DNA of 64,000 nucleotides from Monodelphis domestica. Lineage: Eukaryota; Chordata; Mammalia; Didelphimorphia; Didelphidae. Position numbers and translations under genes: made by a program. The stretch lies in contig NC_077232.1 of the NCBI RefSeq assembly GCF_027887165.1, positions 1-64,000 of the forward strand, read 5' to 3'. The notes beneath the pieces are model-generated. The model did no database searches and was not told the origin of the DNA. It worked only from the letters and a program-made list of their open reading frames with translations. Position 1 is the stretch's first letter. Each line of letters opens with the position of its first letter. This document shows, piece by piece, positions 45,834-57,728 of this stretch.

Positions 45834-46395
45834 TGTAATAGATAGATATTCTGAGGGTGTAATTGATTGATAATGGATAACTAATGGATCAAGTTTGTCT
45901 ACCCTCCTCCTGGTTTCTTCCCTCTCTTCAGAAGTCTTTCAAATTCCCCCTCCTCCCTTTCTTCACTCACTCAGTGTGAGCTATGAGATTTCAGAGGAAA
46001 TACTCTTTTCTCTTCTTTTCTTAGCAAGAGTTTATTTGGGGAAGACAGGACAAGGATGGAGGATAAGGTAAGAGGGATAGGATTCACCTAGTCTCTACAG
46101 GGAGCCTTGGTTTGGAGGATATGGGGAAAATGGCAATCCTGTCACTCTAGTGAAACAGAGTCAGTCAGAAAGATATGAGGACAACTGTCTGTCTTCTTTC
46201 TTCTTCTTCTAATCAGATAAGATCAGTCCCGGAGGTACAAATAGGTTCTTCTTCACCTCTGTCAGAAGGCAAAAAGCCCAGTCCAGCCCAGTTCAGCCAT
46301 TGGCTTTGCTCCAACTATTTTTCTTGGTAACATTCCAAAATGGAATTTTCACTTGACTGACAGATGATGTCCTTTGCATGTATGCCTCTTTGACA
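45834..46395 (-). mobile_element. LTR A
   Basis: It matches the family at 12571 and 54298 from its TGTAATAGATAG edge to the 'tgcctctttgaca' edge. Flanks are AATC and TTAG, so there is no target duplication; it may be one end of a larger element or a rearranged copy. 'AATAAAC' lies on the minus strand near 46030. Confidence 0.75.
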
Positions 46396-48318
46396 TTAGT
46401 TAACCTGTGATATGTTATAATCTCATCCAGTAGGTAGGAATGGTTTTTCCTGTGAAGTCTTGTAGCTTTGAAATGGATTTATTATATTTGTAACTCTTCA
46501 TAAACTGTATAGAGGTTTTTCTGGGTTTTTTCTCCCACCAAATTTTGGAATGATGGTAATAATAGACTTTGTTAAAAATATCTCATCTAAGGTTGAAAGA
46601 TTTACTAAATCTGTAGAACTTTTGACAAGTATTCATGATTTCAAAAGGGTTTTTTTTCATGTCACACAGCAAGACATGTGAGTCTTCATTGGGTTTGTTT
46701 GCTATTGTCATTAGTAGGCTCTTATAAATTCGGGGATTTTGGTATTTTTTTAGAATCTGTATTAGTTGTTGAACTACTGTTTTTAAAAGGCTTTTACCTG
46801 GTGAAAAAATTATGTACACTCACACTGTGGATCCTAGCCAAGTTAAGAGTGATATACATTTCATTTTTGAGTGAGCACCTTGTGTGTTGTGCCTCTACTT
46901 GGCTAACACAATGCCACATGGAATGTGAACTGTGAAATTATGATTTTTTTCATTATTTTTTCTCTTTATGTTTGTAATAGGATATTTGATTTTTTTTCTT
47001 ACTTTTTTCCTAACCTTGGTGATATCTGAAGTACATAAAATCAGTATTAGTGGGTTTTTTTTAACTTGAAGGATAAAATTTACAGTATAAGTTTACAGTA
47101 TCTACTAGCCCTAGTAATATGTATACCCAAAAGGCTTTTGACTATGGAAACCTACCATTTATTGATGTTATGGAACTTTGTTAAATGATTGTGTCTGATT
47201 CCAAGAGAAGGGAAAAAGAGAGCCACTATATAGTGCCAAGTAGCATGAGGTCAAAAAGGACCAAACCCAATCCAGGGAGGACTATTGAACTTCTATGCTA
47301 ATACAAAAAGACTTGAACCTAGTGTGAGAATCAAGGTTGCAGTGTTTGACCATTAAGATGCAGGACTCCTCACACCACACTCCATGTGCAATATTCTGAC
47401 TCAAGTACCTCAGTTTGGCTATCATCCTGGGTCCCCCATCTCTGACAATGACAGTACAATCAGACCAGGGAATGATTTTTCCCATTTTCTGCTGAAACTT
47501 AGTTCTTTCTCTCTTATAGTTTGGCGATTTTCTGTAGTCCTGGCTGCAAATGGATAAAGTGCCATATTGCTGCTATTGTCCTATAGACTTGTGGAATACA
47601 AGTCACTTTAATTGGTCCTTGCTATGATTCATGGACCTGTTACAGTTTTATTTTTTACTCATAATTTTATACACATAAGATTTTATTTTATTTTTATCAT
47701 TTCTGTACTTATTATTTTCATACAGAATTTAATTTTAAGTCTTTTGGGATTTGGGGGGGGGGTGCTTGGTTTTTTTGTTTTTCTTTTGACAATTGTTTAA
47801 TATACCTCATAGCTTAGTCATGTATCCCAGTGTGATTCTGGTGTTGGTCAACACCATCCTTGGGGTGGGGGCGGGGGAGGATTGTATAATTATCCTAAAA
47901 TCCAAGATTTAAAATTTTTGGAGAAATTTCAGGAAAAGAAACTTGCCAACACCCCAAAATTAAGAAAGTGGATCCTTTTGGAGAAGGTGCTGTAAAGATG
48001 ACTAAAGAAGCTACACACTGCATCAAAAGATCCAGAATGAACTTTGGGATATAATGAACTGAATTGAAGGGAGTTGAATATACTTATTCTGAATGTAAAC
48101 TCTTATGCCAAAGGGAACTACCCCCTAGTTGGCATTTTGTCAATGGGTCTATCATTCCGTTTTTGTATTTTACTCCCATCTCTAATTATTGTAACTCCCT
48201 CTTAGAAAAATGCAATATTGTATTACTTTTAGCTAGAAGGTATTTAGAGTTATAAGATTGTTATATTTAAGTGAGCCATTGGGGAGACAGGTTTCCCAAA
48301 GGATCATAGGGGGATGGT
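46396..48318 (+). mobile_element. ERV-3: broken provirus 3' end, with polypurine tract
   Basis: The plus-strand order of phrases parallels ERV-2: 'gtacataaaatcagtatt' near 47032, 'aaggcttttgactatggaaa' near 47130, 'gtcctggctgcaaatggata' near 47536, and a polypurine tract (catagggggatgg, 48306-48318) before an LTR start. It is related to ERV-1 and ERV-2 but is joined to a different LTR family. It is old, noncoding as it stands and broken with many breaks. Confidence 0.6.
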
Positions 48319-48634
48319 GTAAAGGAAGTTTATCCCCTCCCCATTCCTGAGTAACTCTATCTATCAAACATTCCTGACATACCACAGTTGCGCCAGGGTT
48401 GCATCTGTGTATGTGCTTTACATCAATAAAAGTCAATGTTGTGGGCTGCTGAGGGGAGAATGAAGAGAGAACCATGGAAGTATTGAAAGGGAGAACCGAG
48501 AAGAGACAGAGCAGGCAGGTGATGGGGAAAGAAGAGAAGAGACATGCAGGTTACTTAAAGGAATAGTTGTCTACCCTTTCCAATAAACTTTATGAAATAC
48601 ATATCTGAGTAGAAATATTATTTAATTCTTACAG
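48319..48634 (+). mobile_element. LTR E, 3' LTR of ERV-3
   Basis: It begins TGTAAAGGAAG after the polypurine tract, has AATAAA near 48426 and an AATAAAC stretch near 48583, and ends ATTCTTACA. It matches the outer LTR at 2217-4394 at both ends. Minus-strand pol of ERV-4 follows at once. Confidence 0.65.
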
Positions 48635-49136
48635 TGGTGAATGTCCAAATAACATTTCATATGGTGAGATATGCACATCTCCTCCTGGTTTAGTGTACAG
48701 ATAGAAAAGCACAAGAGACAAAATCTCTGGCCACTTCAAATGAGCTTCCATGTCTAATTTCCCAACCATAGTTTTGATTTCTCTGTTTAGTCTCTACACC
48801 TGACCAGAACTTTGAGGGTGATATGGAACATTTTGGCGTGATACCCAGATTCTTGTAAACTTGTTTTAGAACCGAATTTGTAAAATGGCTCCCTTTGTCA
48901 GAATGTACTCTTAGTGGTATACCAAATCTTGGAATGAAAGCTTGGTGTGTTTTTACTAGATGGAAAAGCTTCTGGTCATCTAGTTAGTTGGTCCACTATT
49001 ACTAGACAAAATTTAAATTGTCCTGATTTGGGCATGTTGATATAATCTATTTGCAAATGCTCAAATGGTGTGTGAGCTAGTGGATGACCACCAAAAGCTT
49101 TTTGCTTAAATATGCTTTGGTTAAATTTTGCATACA

Positions 49137-50261
49137 CAAAAGCGTCCGGTTAAGATGGCGGCTTAGAGAAAGCTCAAGTTCAGATCTCCGGAAAACCCTT
49201 CCCGACCGATCTCAAACTAGAAGCTCCTAAGGCGCCGAAATTCAAAACGATCAACAGCACAGACCCTGGGAACCCTCCTCCTGGACCTGGACCCGGTTCA
49301 AAAGGTACGGCTCCCCTCAAAAGCCAGAACCCGAGATCACTCGGACCTCAGGGGTAGGAGCGCAGAGTCCAAGGCTCCCGGAAGCTGCAGCCCGGCCGGC
49401 TGGGCTCAGAGAGCAGAACCCTCAGGGCCTTCTACCCGAGTCCCAGTGAAAGTTACTGCCTGGGGCTCCCGCTACAGAGAGCTGGTCAAACAACAGCAAC
49501 CCTCAGGGCGGGCAAGACAGCCTCACGGGCTGGATCCTGCTATCCAAGTCTCAGTGAAAGTCCTTGCTCTCGGAGCTTGGGTTAGCTGCAGCCCATCCCC
49601 CCGCAGGCCGACAAAACAGCCTCACGGCCAGCAATTCTGAAGGCAACTTCCTGAAAGCAACGTGGTCCGACCCTTCCATTCCAGTTCCAGTGAGGCATAT
49701 TCAGTTTAACCCAGGGAAAGTCATAGAACCATCTGCCCAGGACTAAAGCCTCTGAACACCAGACAGAGACAAGAAAAGCCAATCCTCCACATTCAGAGAT
49801 GGAAAACTCCACAGAAGCACAGAAGCCCCAAAATACCAAGAAAAATAAGAAGAAAGGGGCGACTTTGGACACATTCTATGGAGCCAAAATACAAAATACA
49901 GAGCAGATAGAAGATAATATAAAAGAAAATGCTCCAAAACCTTCCAAAGGAAATGGAAACTCTCCACAAACCTATGAAGAATTTGAATCAGAAATGACCA
50001 AAAAGATGGAAGCCTTCTGGGAGGAAATGTTGGAAATAATGCAAAAGAAATTCACGCATCTACAAAACCGGTATGATGAAACTGAAAAGGAAAACCAGGC
50101 TTTAAAGGCCAGAATCAGGCAGCTGGAAGACAACGATCGTGTAAAAGAGCAAGAATTAATAAAGCAAAGCCAAAATACCAAGAAATTAGAAGAGAACATA
50201 AAATATCTCACCGACAAGGTGATAGATCTGGAAAATAGGGGGAGAAGGGATAATTTAAGAA
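49137..50261 (+). mobile_element. L1 5' end with TSD but no 3' end
   Basis: The piece has an L1 5' leader opening 'ggttaagatggcggcttaga' and the first third of ORF1, ending inside the RNA-binding domain at 'RRDNLRI'. A 15-bp direct repeat, TAAATTTTGCATACA, flanks it at 49122-49136 and 50262-50276. There is no ORF2, no 3' UTR and no poly(A). It lies in the integrase part of ERV-4. L1 insertions normally lose the 5' end, so this 3'-truncated copy is unusual. Confidence 0.85.
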
Positions 50262-50262
50262 T
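49799..50262 (+). pseudogene. L1 ORF1, N-terminal 154 codons, uninterrupted
   Basis: The frame opens MENSTEAQKPQNTKKNKKKG and runs through a basic N-terminus and a long heptad-rich coiled coil (about residues 55-150). It reaches the start of the RNA-recognition fold, where the insertion junction cuts it. The absence of stops says the copy is young. It cannot make a working ORF1 protein because the RNA-binding and C-terminal domains are missing. Confidence 0.85.
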
Positions 50263-50759
50263 AAATTTTGCATACAGAGCAAGCTGAGCAGATCTTATTT
50301 ACCACAGTGCTAATTCCTGGAGTTAACCAAGTTCTTTTAACAGTATCAATTAATCTCTGTGTCCCCAAATGTCCCTTTTTGTGTATTATGTATTGCTTGG
50401 TAAGAGTAAAATGCTTTTGGAAGAATTGGTTTTCCCACTGACACTATCCAAATCCCATTTTTTTTCCTAGCTCCAAAATTTTTTTCCCACTTCTGAACCA
50501 CTTTGTCATTATATGCTTTTTCTAAATTGTGGTATCTATAACAGAGAGATTCATAATGCAAGCTGGACCATTTTGTGCAACATATTATGCAGCCATATGT
50601 TCCCTATGATTTCCTCTGGCAACTAAGTCTTGTCCTAAAGAATGTCCTTTGCAGTGAATCACTGTCAACTCCTTTGGTAGTTGGAGAGATGACAGTAATT
50701 CTCTAATTATTTCTGCATGAGCGATTCTTTTTCCACTAAATGTTAAAAAGAAGCCAGAG

Positions 50760-51042
50760 GATAAACTATGGGAGTGGAAACACCGAGGAAAAGCAACTGC
50801 CTGAATACAGAGGTTGAGGGGACATGACAGAGGAGAAACTCTAAATGAACACTCTAATGCAAATACTATCAACAAAGCAATGGGTTCAAATCAAGAAAAC
50901 ATCTAATGCCAAGTGGACTTGCACGTCGGCTATGGGGAGTGGGGGGGAGGAAAAGAAAATGATCTATGTCTTTAACGAATAATGCTTGGAAATGATCAAA
51001 TAAAATATATTTTTAAAAAATAAATAAATAAATAAAATAAAT
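50760..51042 (+). mobile_element. L1 3' UTR insertion (first of two at one site)
   Basis: This piece holds only the last 280 bases of an L1, from 'ataaactatgggagtggaaa' to an A-rich tail with repeated AAAT. It is bounded by the repeat AAAAAGAAGCCAGAG at 50745-50759 and 51043-51057. It lies in the RNase H part of ERV-4. Confidence 0.85.
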
Positions 51043-51057
51043 AAAAAGAAGCCAGAG

Positions 51058-51783
51058 ACAATTTGGAACTATGCCCAAAGGGCGACAAAAGAATATCTAC
51101 CCTTTGATCCAGCCATAGCACTGCTGGGTCTGTACCCCAAAGAGATAATGGACAAAAAGACTTGTACAAAAATATTCATTGCTGCGCTCTTTGTGGTGGC
51201 CAAAAACTGGAAAACGAGGGGATGCCCATCAATTGGGGAATGGCTGAGCAAATTGTGGTATATGTTGGTGATGGAATACTATTGTGCTAAAAGGAATAAT
51301 AAAGTGGAGGAGTTCCATGGAGACTGGAACAACCTCCAGGAAGTGATGCAGAGCGAGAGGAGCAGAACCAGGAGAACATTGTACACAGAGACTAATACAC
51401 TGTGGTATAATCGAACGTAATGGACGTCTCCATTAATGGCGGTGTAATGTCCCTGAACAATTTGCAGGGATCCAGGAGAAAAAAACACTATTCATAAGCA
51501 AAGGATAAACTATGGGAGTGGAAACACCGAGGAAAAGCAACTGCCTGAATACAGCGGTTGAGGGGACATGACAGAGGAGAGACTCTAAATGAACACTCTA
51601 ATGCAAATATTATCAACAAAGCAATGGGTTCAAATCAAGAAAACATCTAATGCCCAGTGGATTTACGCGTTGGCTATGGGGGGTGGGGGGTAGGAAAAGA
51701 AAATGATCTATGTCTTTAACAAATAATGCTTGGAAATGATCAAATAAAATATATTTTAAAAAAAAAGAAAGGTAAACAGAAAA
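51058..51783 (+). mobile_element. L1 3' insertion (second of two at one site)
   Basis: This piece runs from the ORF2 C-terminus ('ATMPKGRQKNIYPLIQP'-type sequence, then 'FIAALFVVAKNWKTRG') to a poly(A). It is bounded by the same repeat AAAAAGAAGCCAGAG at 51043-51057 and 51784-51798. It is close to its neighbour in sequence, and both look young. The C-terminal frame is open from 51148 to 51420. Confidence 0.88.
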
Positions 51784-54297
51784 AAAAAGAAGCCAGAGAG
51801 AACTGACAGCATGGCAAATTCCAAATGCATATTTGGAATCAGTGTAAATATTTGCACATTTGTCTCTTGCAAATTTGCATGCATGTTTTAATGTATTTAA
51901 CTCTGTTCCCTAAGCACTTAGATTCCTAGGTAGTGAAGCAAACTATAGGGTCTCAAATTCACTTACTACCATAGCACCTGTAAATCTTATTCCATTTTGC
52001 ATATATGATGAATCCATCTGTGAATAAGATCAGATCATGGTTGTCAATAGGTGTGTCTGACAGATTTTCTCAAGGTCTTTCTATTAATTGCACTACAGTT
52101 TCACAATCATGCAATGGTTCCCCCTGTGTTGGTAAATCAGGTAATAATGTAGCTGGATTTAATGTGTTCCATCTCTTTAATGTTATATGTTCATTCCTCA
52201 AAAATACTGTGTCATATTTAGCCAGGCATTGATCTGAAAATGCCTGTGTTCAGAACTTTGGGAGAAGTGCTTTGACTTCATGTGAACAATTAACTGTCAG
52301 TGGGCAGCATAACACTAAATCTGCAGATTTGGTAACAAGCAATGCAGTTGCTGCCACCCCTTTTAAGCAGAGTGCTATTCCTGTGGCAATGGCATCTAGT
52401 TGACCAGAATAACATGCAATAGGATCTTGGTTTGGCCCTAAGCTCTGCATCAAAACTCCCGAAATTATTCCCTTTTGTTCATGGGCTAGAGAGAGAATGG
52501 TTTTGAATAATTAGGGATATCAAGAGCAGGAGCTGATAATATTGACTCTTTTAGGTTTTCAATTGCTTGGGAATGCTCTGGTTTTAGCTTCAATGGGTCT
52601 TTGTCTTTCATTAAGGTAGTCAATGGTTTTGTAAGTTCACCATAATTAGGTACCCATTGTCTGCAAAATCCTGTGGTTCCTAAGATAGCTCTGAGTTGCC
52701 TTTTGGTCTTAGGGGCACTCAGATTTTGTATGTCTGCTACTCTCTTTTGGGAAATGCTTCTGGACCCCTCAGCACAAACTCTAAATATTCTACATGAGGA
52801 AGACACCATTGAAGTTTAGTTCTTGATATTTTGTGTCCCCTCTTATAGAGCTCACACAGAAGATGTTTACTATCACGTAGGCACACTTTTGCAGATGGTG
52901 ATGCTAAAAGTAAATCATCTACAAAGGGAATAAGTTTACTGTCCTTAAACTGAATATTTTTCAAATTTTAGTTTAAGATTTGAGAAAACAATGAAGGACT
53001 TCCACAGTTTCCCTATGGCACATAGGACCATGAATATTGATTTCCCTGCCACATGAATGCAAATATAGTTTGTGAGTCTTTCTGTATAGGTACTGAGAAA
53101 AAAGCAGAACATAAATCAACCACAGTAAAATATTTTGCATGACTTGAGACAATCATAAACTTGTGTTCTTATTTTTAGGGTTACATGGGGTTCTGTGCTA
53201 TTTTCTGGAGAATTGACAGGTATTATAGGAGCTAACACACTAGGATCAAGAAAACTCAACAGTTGTTCCTGTTTCTCATTCTCCAATTCTTCATTGATTT
53301 CTCCTGTATGAATTTCCCATTTTTAAAAAATCTCTTTGGCATTTTCATTAGTTCTTATTCTATTGCCCATACTTCCTAGGCCATTTTCTCCATATACTGG
53401 ATTTTTAACTGCACAGGCGTTGGCAAACCTTCATAATGAAGTTGCACATTTTTGCATATCAAGTTTTGGGGGATTTTCACCAGCTACTTGGGAATATTTT
53501 GGTTGAGCCCTTGCTATGATATATTATTCCATGGTATTCAGGTCTAGGGCTTGTTGTGAATTATGGTAGCATCTAGTATCAAAATAATTTGAGTAATTTG
53601 GTCTCCCATACTGGAACGCATTATTAAATCAATTGTTAAATCTGTTGTTAAACCCATAATTTCCATATTCATTTTGCCTGAATCCATTAAAGTGATTAAA
53701 TCTATTGCCTCGGTTTCCCCTGAAGATTTGAGCAAAGAATTGTCCCCTAAATCTGCACTCTTTCATGAGATGGCCCAGTCTGTTACAAAGAAGAGGTTTG
53801 TCTGTATTGTCTGGGGTTGTAATTATTTCTGGGCTGTCTATAAGTTCTTAGTGCAGCTACTGTTTTTTCCTGTACATCATTGGATTTCAGTTTTTGTTAA
53901 AGCTCTCAGATTTCTTTGGTTATCAATTATGTCATTTTTCTCTATCTTTCTCATCTTGGAAAACATAGTTAGCAATTCTCTAAATTGCATCAAGACCCAT
54001 ATCAAATCAATTTGGACAGTTACTCAGAAAAAAATTTCGGATCACAGGGCATGCATTGTTCTCAAACTGCCTGCAAATGTGATTTACATTTTCATCTGTT
54101 AAAATATCCAACCCAATCCAATTTTCTGCACAGTCAATAATTCTATCGAGGAAAGTGGAGGGAGTCTCTCCCACTTCCTGCTTTAGGTGCTCGAATTTAG
54201 ACCAGTTTCCTGAGTGTCTGGAATTTTGCCTCATAGTTACAATTATTGCCTACCTGGCTATAGTTAAGTCTCTGTACCATGCAAAAGAGTTAACTTC

Positions 54298-55921
54298 TGT
54301 AATAGATGATATTTGAGGGTATATTTGATGGATACTAGATAACTAATGGATCAGGTAGTTATCTCCCTTTTGCCTAACCTCCTCCCTTTTGTACCTCCCT
54401 CTTCAGAAGCCTTTCAGCCTCCTCTCTCCCCCTTCTTCAGTCTCCTTCAAATCACTCAGTGTGAGCTGTGAGGTTTCAATGAAATAGTTCTTAATCTTCT
54501 TTGTCAAACAAGGGGTTTATTTGGGGAAGACAGGACAAGGGTGGAGGATAAGGTAAGAGGGATAGGGTTTTCCCTATCATCTACGGTGAGTCTTATGTTG
54601 GAGGATATTGAAAGAAATGACAATTCAGTCACTAGCATGAAACAGAGCCAGTTAGAGAGAGATATACAGACTGTTGTCCTTCTTCTGCCTTCAAATTAGC
54701 CAGATCACCTCTAACTTGATTATCCCAAGTCCCAGAGATAAAACCAGCTTCTTGCTTCAGTCACCACCATCAGCCAAAGACCTTCAATCCAGTCAAGCAG
54801 TTGGCTCTTGCCTCCAACTGTTTCCCAGTCACATTCCAAATGGAATCTTCATTTGACTGACAGATGATCAATCTCCAGGCTTTTTTCCTTTGCATACATG
54901 CCTCTTTCACAGTGTGACAAGGAAATCACTTTAAAAGACTGATATATATTAATTTAAGGTCGCCAAGGAATTCAGCTATGTAATTCCTAAATGAAAACTC
55001 AAGTCAGCTGTCAACCTTTTATAGAGTTTAACTACAAACAGGAGGAAGAAAGGAATTAGAGATAGAGAGAGAGAGGGAGAGAGAAAGGGGAGAGAAGGGA
55101 ATAGGGCTTAAATACCCCTTCTGTTTAGGCTGGGCCAAAAGGCCCAAGCCCTTAGATAGCTGGGGCAAAGAAAGGAGATCAGTCCCTATTACTCACGTGA
55201 CCAAAATGGAGAAACAGTCTCAGGGGCCTCCACCTCCAGCTTCCTTCAGAGCAAGCTTCTCAGAGCACCTCTCCAACCACTCAGAGCCAAAAATCTCCAA
55301 CCACCCCTCAGTCCTCAGACCCCTCTATCTTTAAGGAAACCATCTAAGTTCCCTCCCCTCAGTTCTCACATCTACCAATCACTGTCCATGTCTTCCCTGT
55401 GCCAATGGTGGCTCTATCTTAACCCAGGACCGCCCAGAGGTCTGTGGCTTTGCACATGTCTGTTGAAGGTCATATTCTCAAATAATTAAATCTTGATCTT
55501 TTGCTACAGCCCTTCCTAAATCCTGTTACCCTGAGTAGGGTAGAGATTGGAATAATTAAATTTTGATCTATGCTGCAGCCCTTCCTTAATCCTGTTAGGA
55601 CTGAGTAGGGTGGAGATTGCAATTTCCAAGACCTGGTTCTGTCATTCCAAGTATCTCCATTGTATCAATTCTAAAATCAATCATGACTCAAAGAAATTCC
55701 TGTTCTATGCTTAAGCATAGGTCAAAGCCCTTTCCATTGTTCAGCAAAAGGTTTCTGTCCTAAAGTAATCTTAAGAAGGGAGGAGGAGGAACCTCCCATG
55801 CCAATGGGGTTCACATTCCAATAGAGTTCCCACTCTCAATAGGAAATTTTTCAAGTATGAAATTTCCCAATGGTAAAATTTCCAACATTTATAAGTCTAA
55901 GAAATTTTAAGGTTTACAACA
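54298..55921 (-). mobile_element. Solo LTR, family A, in gag of ERV-4, split by LTR B
   Basis: The ends are TGTAATAGATG and CACA with the direct repeat CTTC at 54294-54297 and 55922-55925. Gag sequence lies on both sides. LTR B sits four bases from its right end. Confidence 0.8.
54913..55918 (-). mobile_element. Solo LTR, family B, inside LTR A
   Basis: It is the reverse complement of the LTR at 2971 and very close to the copy at 21411. Flanks are ACAG at 54909-54912 and ACAC at 55919-55922, one base off a perfect 4-bp repeat. It carries a (GA)-rich stretch at about 55056-55100. Confidence 0.82.
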
Positions 55922-56547
55922 CTTCCCTACCAGGATCCTCAGTTGGCCAATCGGCAATGCAGGGGTTATTGTTAGCATCCTCTATAATCTGCTGTTTCTC
56001 TCTTTTTGTCAAGAATTCATCCATAAGTATGTCAAAGACCAAATAAGAAGGATTGTAAAGCTTAACTAAGTGCTTGAACTGCTTTACAACTCTCATTGGT
56101 TCTTCTTCATAAGTTGGAGTATTTTTCTTAAAACTATATCTGCTTGTGTAAACTTTTTGTGGCACCTAAGATTCACTATACCATGCTCTGGGGACACTAT
56201 GGATACCTGCCTTAAAGGGGACTTATGAGATGGTTTGTTTTCTAATGCTTCAGTTTCCATTTCTAATTTAGTTGGTTTATCTGATTTAGTTGCACCCTCT
56301 AATTTAGTTGCTTCATGTTCTTTAGTTTCTGCCATTGTAACTTTAGCCTTGAGTAATTCCTCATATTGAGTTTGCATCCCATCTAGTTTAATCTCTAAAT
56401 GGTTCACTTTTAATTTTAGATCACTTTTTGCAGTAGCTTGCTTGATGCTTACTTTTAAATGTTTAAACACAACTGACAAAGATTTATCATCAAAAAGCAC
56501 ATGATCAACAAGAGTAGCACAGGGACATAAGAGATTAGTTGTAGGAG

Positions 56548-57234
56548 TGTAAGGGGTAAATTTAGGGGTTTTGACTAATATATTATCATTATGGTCACCA
56601 GGGATTAATTCAAATCCCAATAAAAATATTCAAGTCCCTTTGGGAATTTTATGGTAGTTTAATTAATATAAAGGGAAGGAATTAAGAAGAAGAGAGAGGG
56701 AAAAGGTTATGAGATTTCTCCAGTTTAGCCTGAGCCAAGGGGAGTTAAGAAACCTTCCAGCCACAAGGCCTCCTCCAAGATGAGGGGCTTCCTAGGAGAA
56801 TGGCGTTTTTAGGAGGAAAAGGAAAAAAAAGGAATCAGCCTAAACTCCAAGAGAGCTCAGGGAATTTGCTTCACCTGACCCATGATATTAAGCTTCTCCC
56901 AGTTAATGTATCAAGGACGCTCACCACCAAACTCAGATAATAACTGCAGCCACACCAAGATGACAAGACACTCAGCATGCTGCCACCAGCCACCTCTCCA
57001 CCATAAAGAGACTGGAGAGAGGAAGTGATGCAACATACATAGACCATTTTTTACATCACTCCCTGCATCTCACATGTACCAATGATAGCTTAAGCTTGAC
57101 TTAAGACAGTCCAGGGGGTCTGTCAGTTGTTTCTGATTTGTCATTTGCTAGCATATGTTTGTCATAGGCCATCCTTCTCAACACTCAATCCTTAAGTAGG
57201 GGTGTAGACATGTGGAGTAAATCTAAAATTCACA
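56548..57234 (-). mobile_element. Solo LTR, family C
   Basis: The element is 687 bases with TG and CA ends, flanked by the perfect repeat GGAG at 56544-56547 and 57235-57238. It aligns with the LTR at 2414 along its whole length and is the cleanest uninterrupted copy of the family in this orientation. Confidence 0.88.
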
Positions 57235-57238
57235 GGAG

Positions 57239-57502
57239 TGTTAATGAGAGTAATGGCATTAGAAAGTTGCCACACACCAGGTCCAGCCCCTGGCTCTGGG
57301 GGTTCTCGGCAGGTGAATGAATGGTAGGATGAAAAAATAAAAGACAGAAGACATTTGTGCATGTAAATCAGCCAGGGGCAAGCTTTGTATCTGGTGGCTG
57401 CTCCACCATGCCCTGGTCTGGTCTTGATTTTTATACTCATTTTTTTGGCACACAGATCCATCTTTCAACACACATATTTGAGTAAAAATAACTGGGAAAA
57501 TT
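57239..57502 (-). mobile_element. LTR-like fragment
   Basis: Read on the minus strand it has a TATA-like 'gagtataaaaatcaagacc' near 57440 and a downstream 'cagagccaggggctggacct' stretch, as in an LTR U3/R. The ends are not defined and the family is unknown. Confidence 0.35.
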
Positions 57503-57516
57503 ATACATTAACTTTT

Positions 57517-57714
57517 TTTAAACCCTTACCTTCCATCTTGGAACCAATATTGTTTATTGGTTCCAAGGCAGAAGAGTGGTAAGGGTTAGGCAATGGGGGT
57601 CAAGTGACTTGCCCAGGGTCACACAGATGGGAAGTTTCTGAGACCAGATTTGAACCTAGGACCTCCTGTCTCTAGGCCTGGCTCTCAATCCACTGAACTA
57701 CCCAGCTGCCCCTA
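57517..57714 (-). repeat. CORE-SINE, full length, antisense
   Basis: A tRNA-headed CORE-SINE is flanked by the direct repeat ATACATTAACTTTT at 57503-57516 and 57715-57728. On the minus strand it has an A box (TAGTTCAGTGG) and a B box (GGTTCAAATCT), then the core 'gtgtgaccctgggcaagtca'. It is a young-looking marsupial-type SINE. Confidence 0.93.
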
Positions 57715-57728
57715 ATACATTAACTTTT

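Larger units (their letters stand above)
48635..56547 (-). mobile_element. ERV-4: broken gammaretrovirus-like gag-pol provirus
   Basis: This minus-strand fossil of class I is read from high to low coordinates. Gag matrix/capsid-like sequence lies at about 56547-55926 ('YNPSYLVFDILMDEFL'), and more capsid at about 54290-54000 ('ETPSTFLDRIIDCAENW'). A zinc-knuckle region lies near 53800-53500, reverse transcriptase at about 53160-52490 with 'FVDDLLLAS', RNase H at about 52290-50580, and integrase at about 50530-48635. It is interrupted by three L1 pieces and two LTR blocks. It is broken with many breaks and is older than everything nested in it. Confidence 0.85.

Noticed and set aside
57517-57714. 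tRNA gene from A and B box matches
   Set aside because: The boxes belong to the tRNA-like head of a SINE with a core domain, tail and target duplication; the cloverleaf is not complete.
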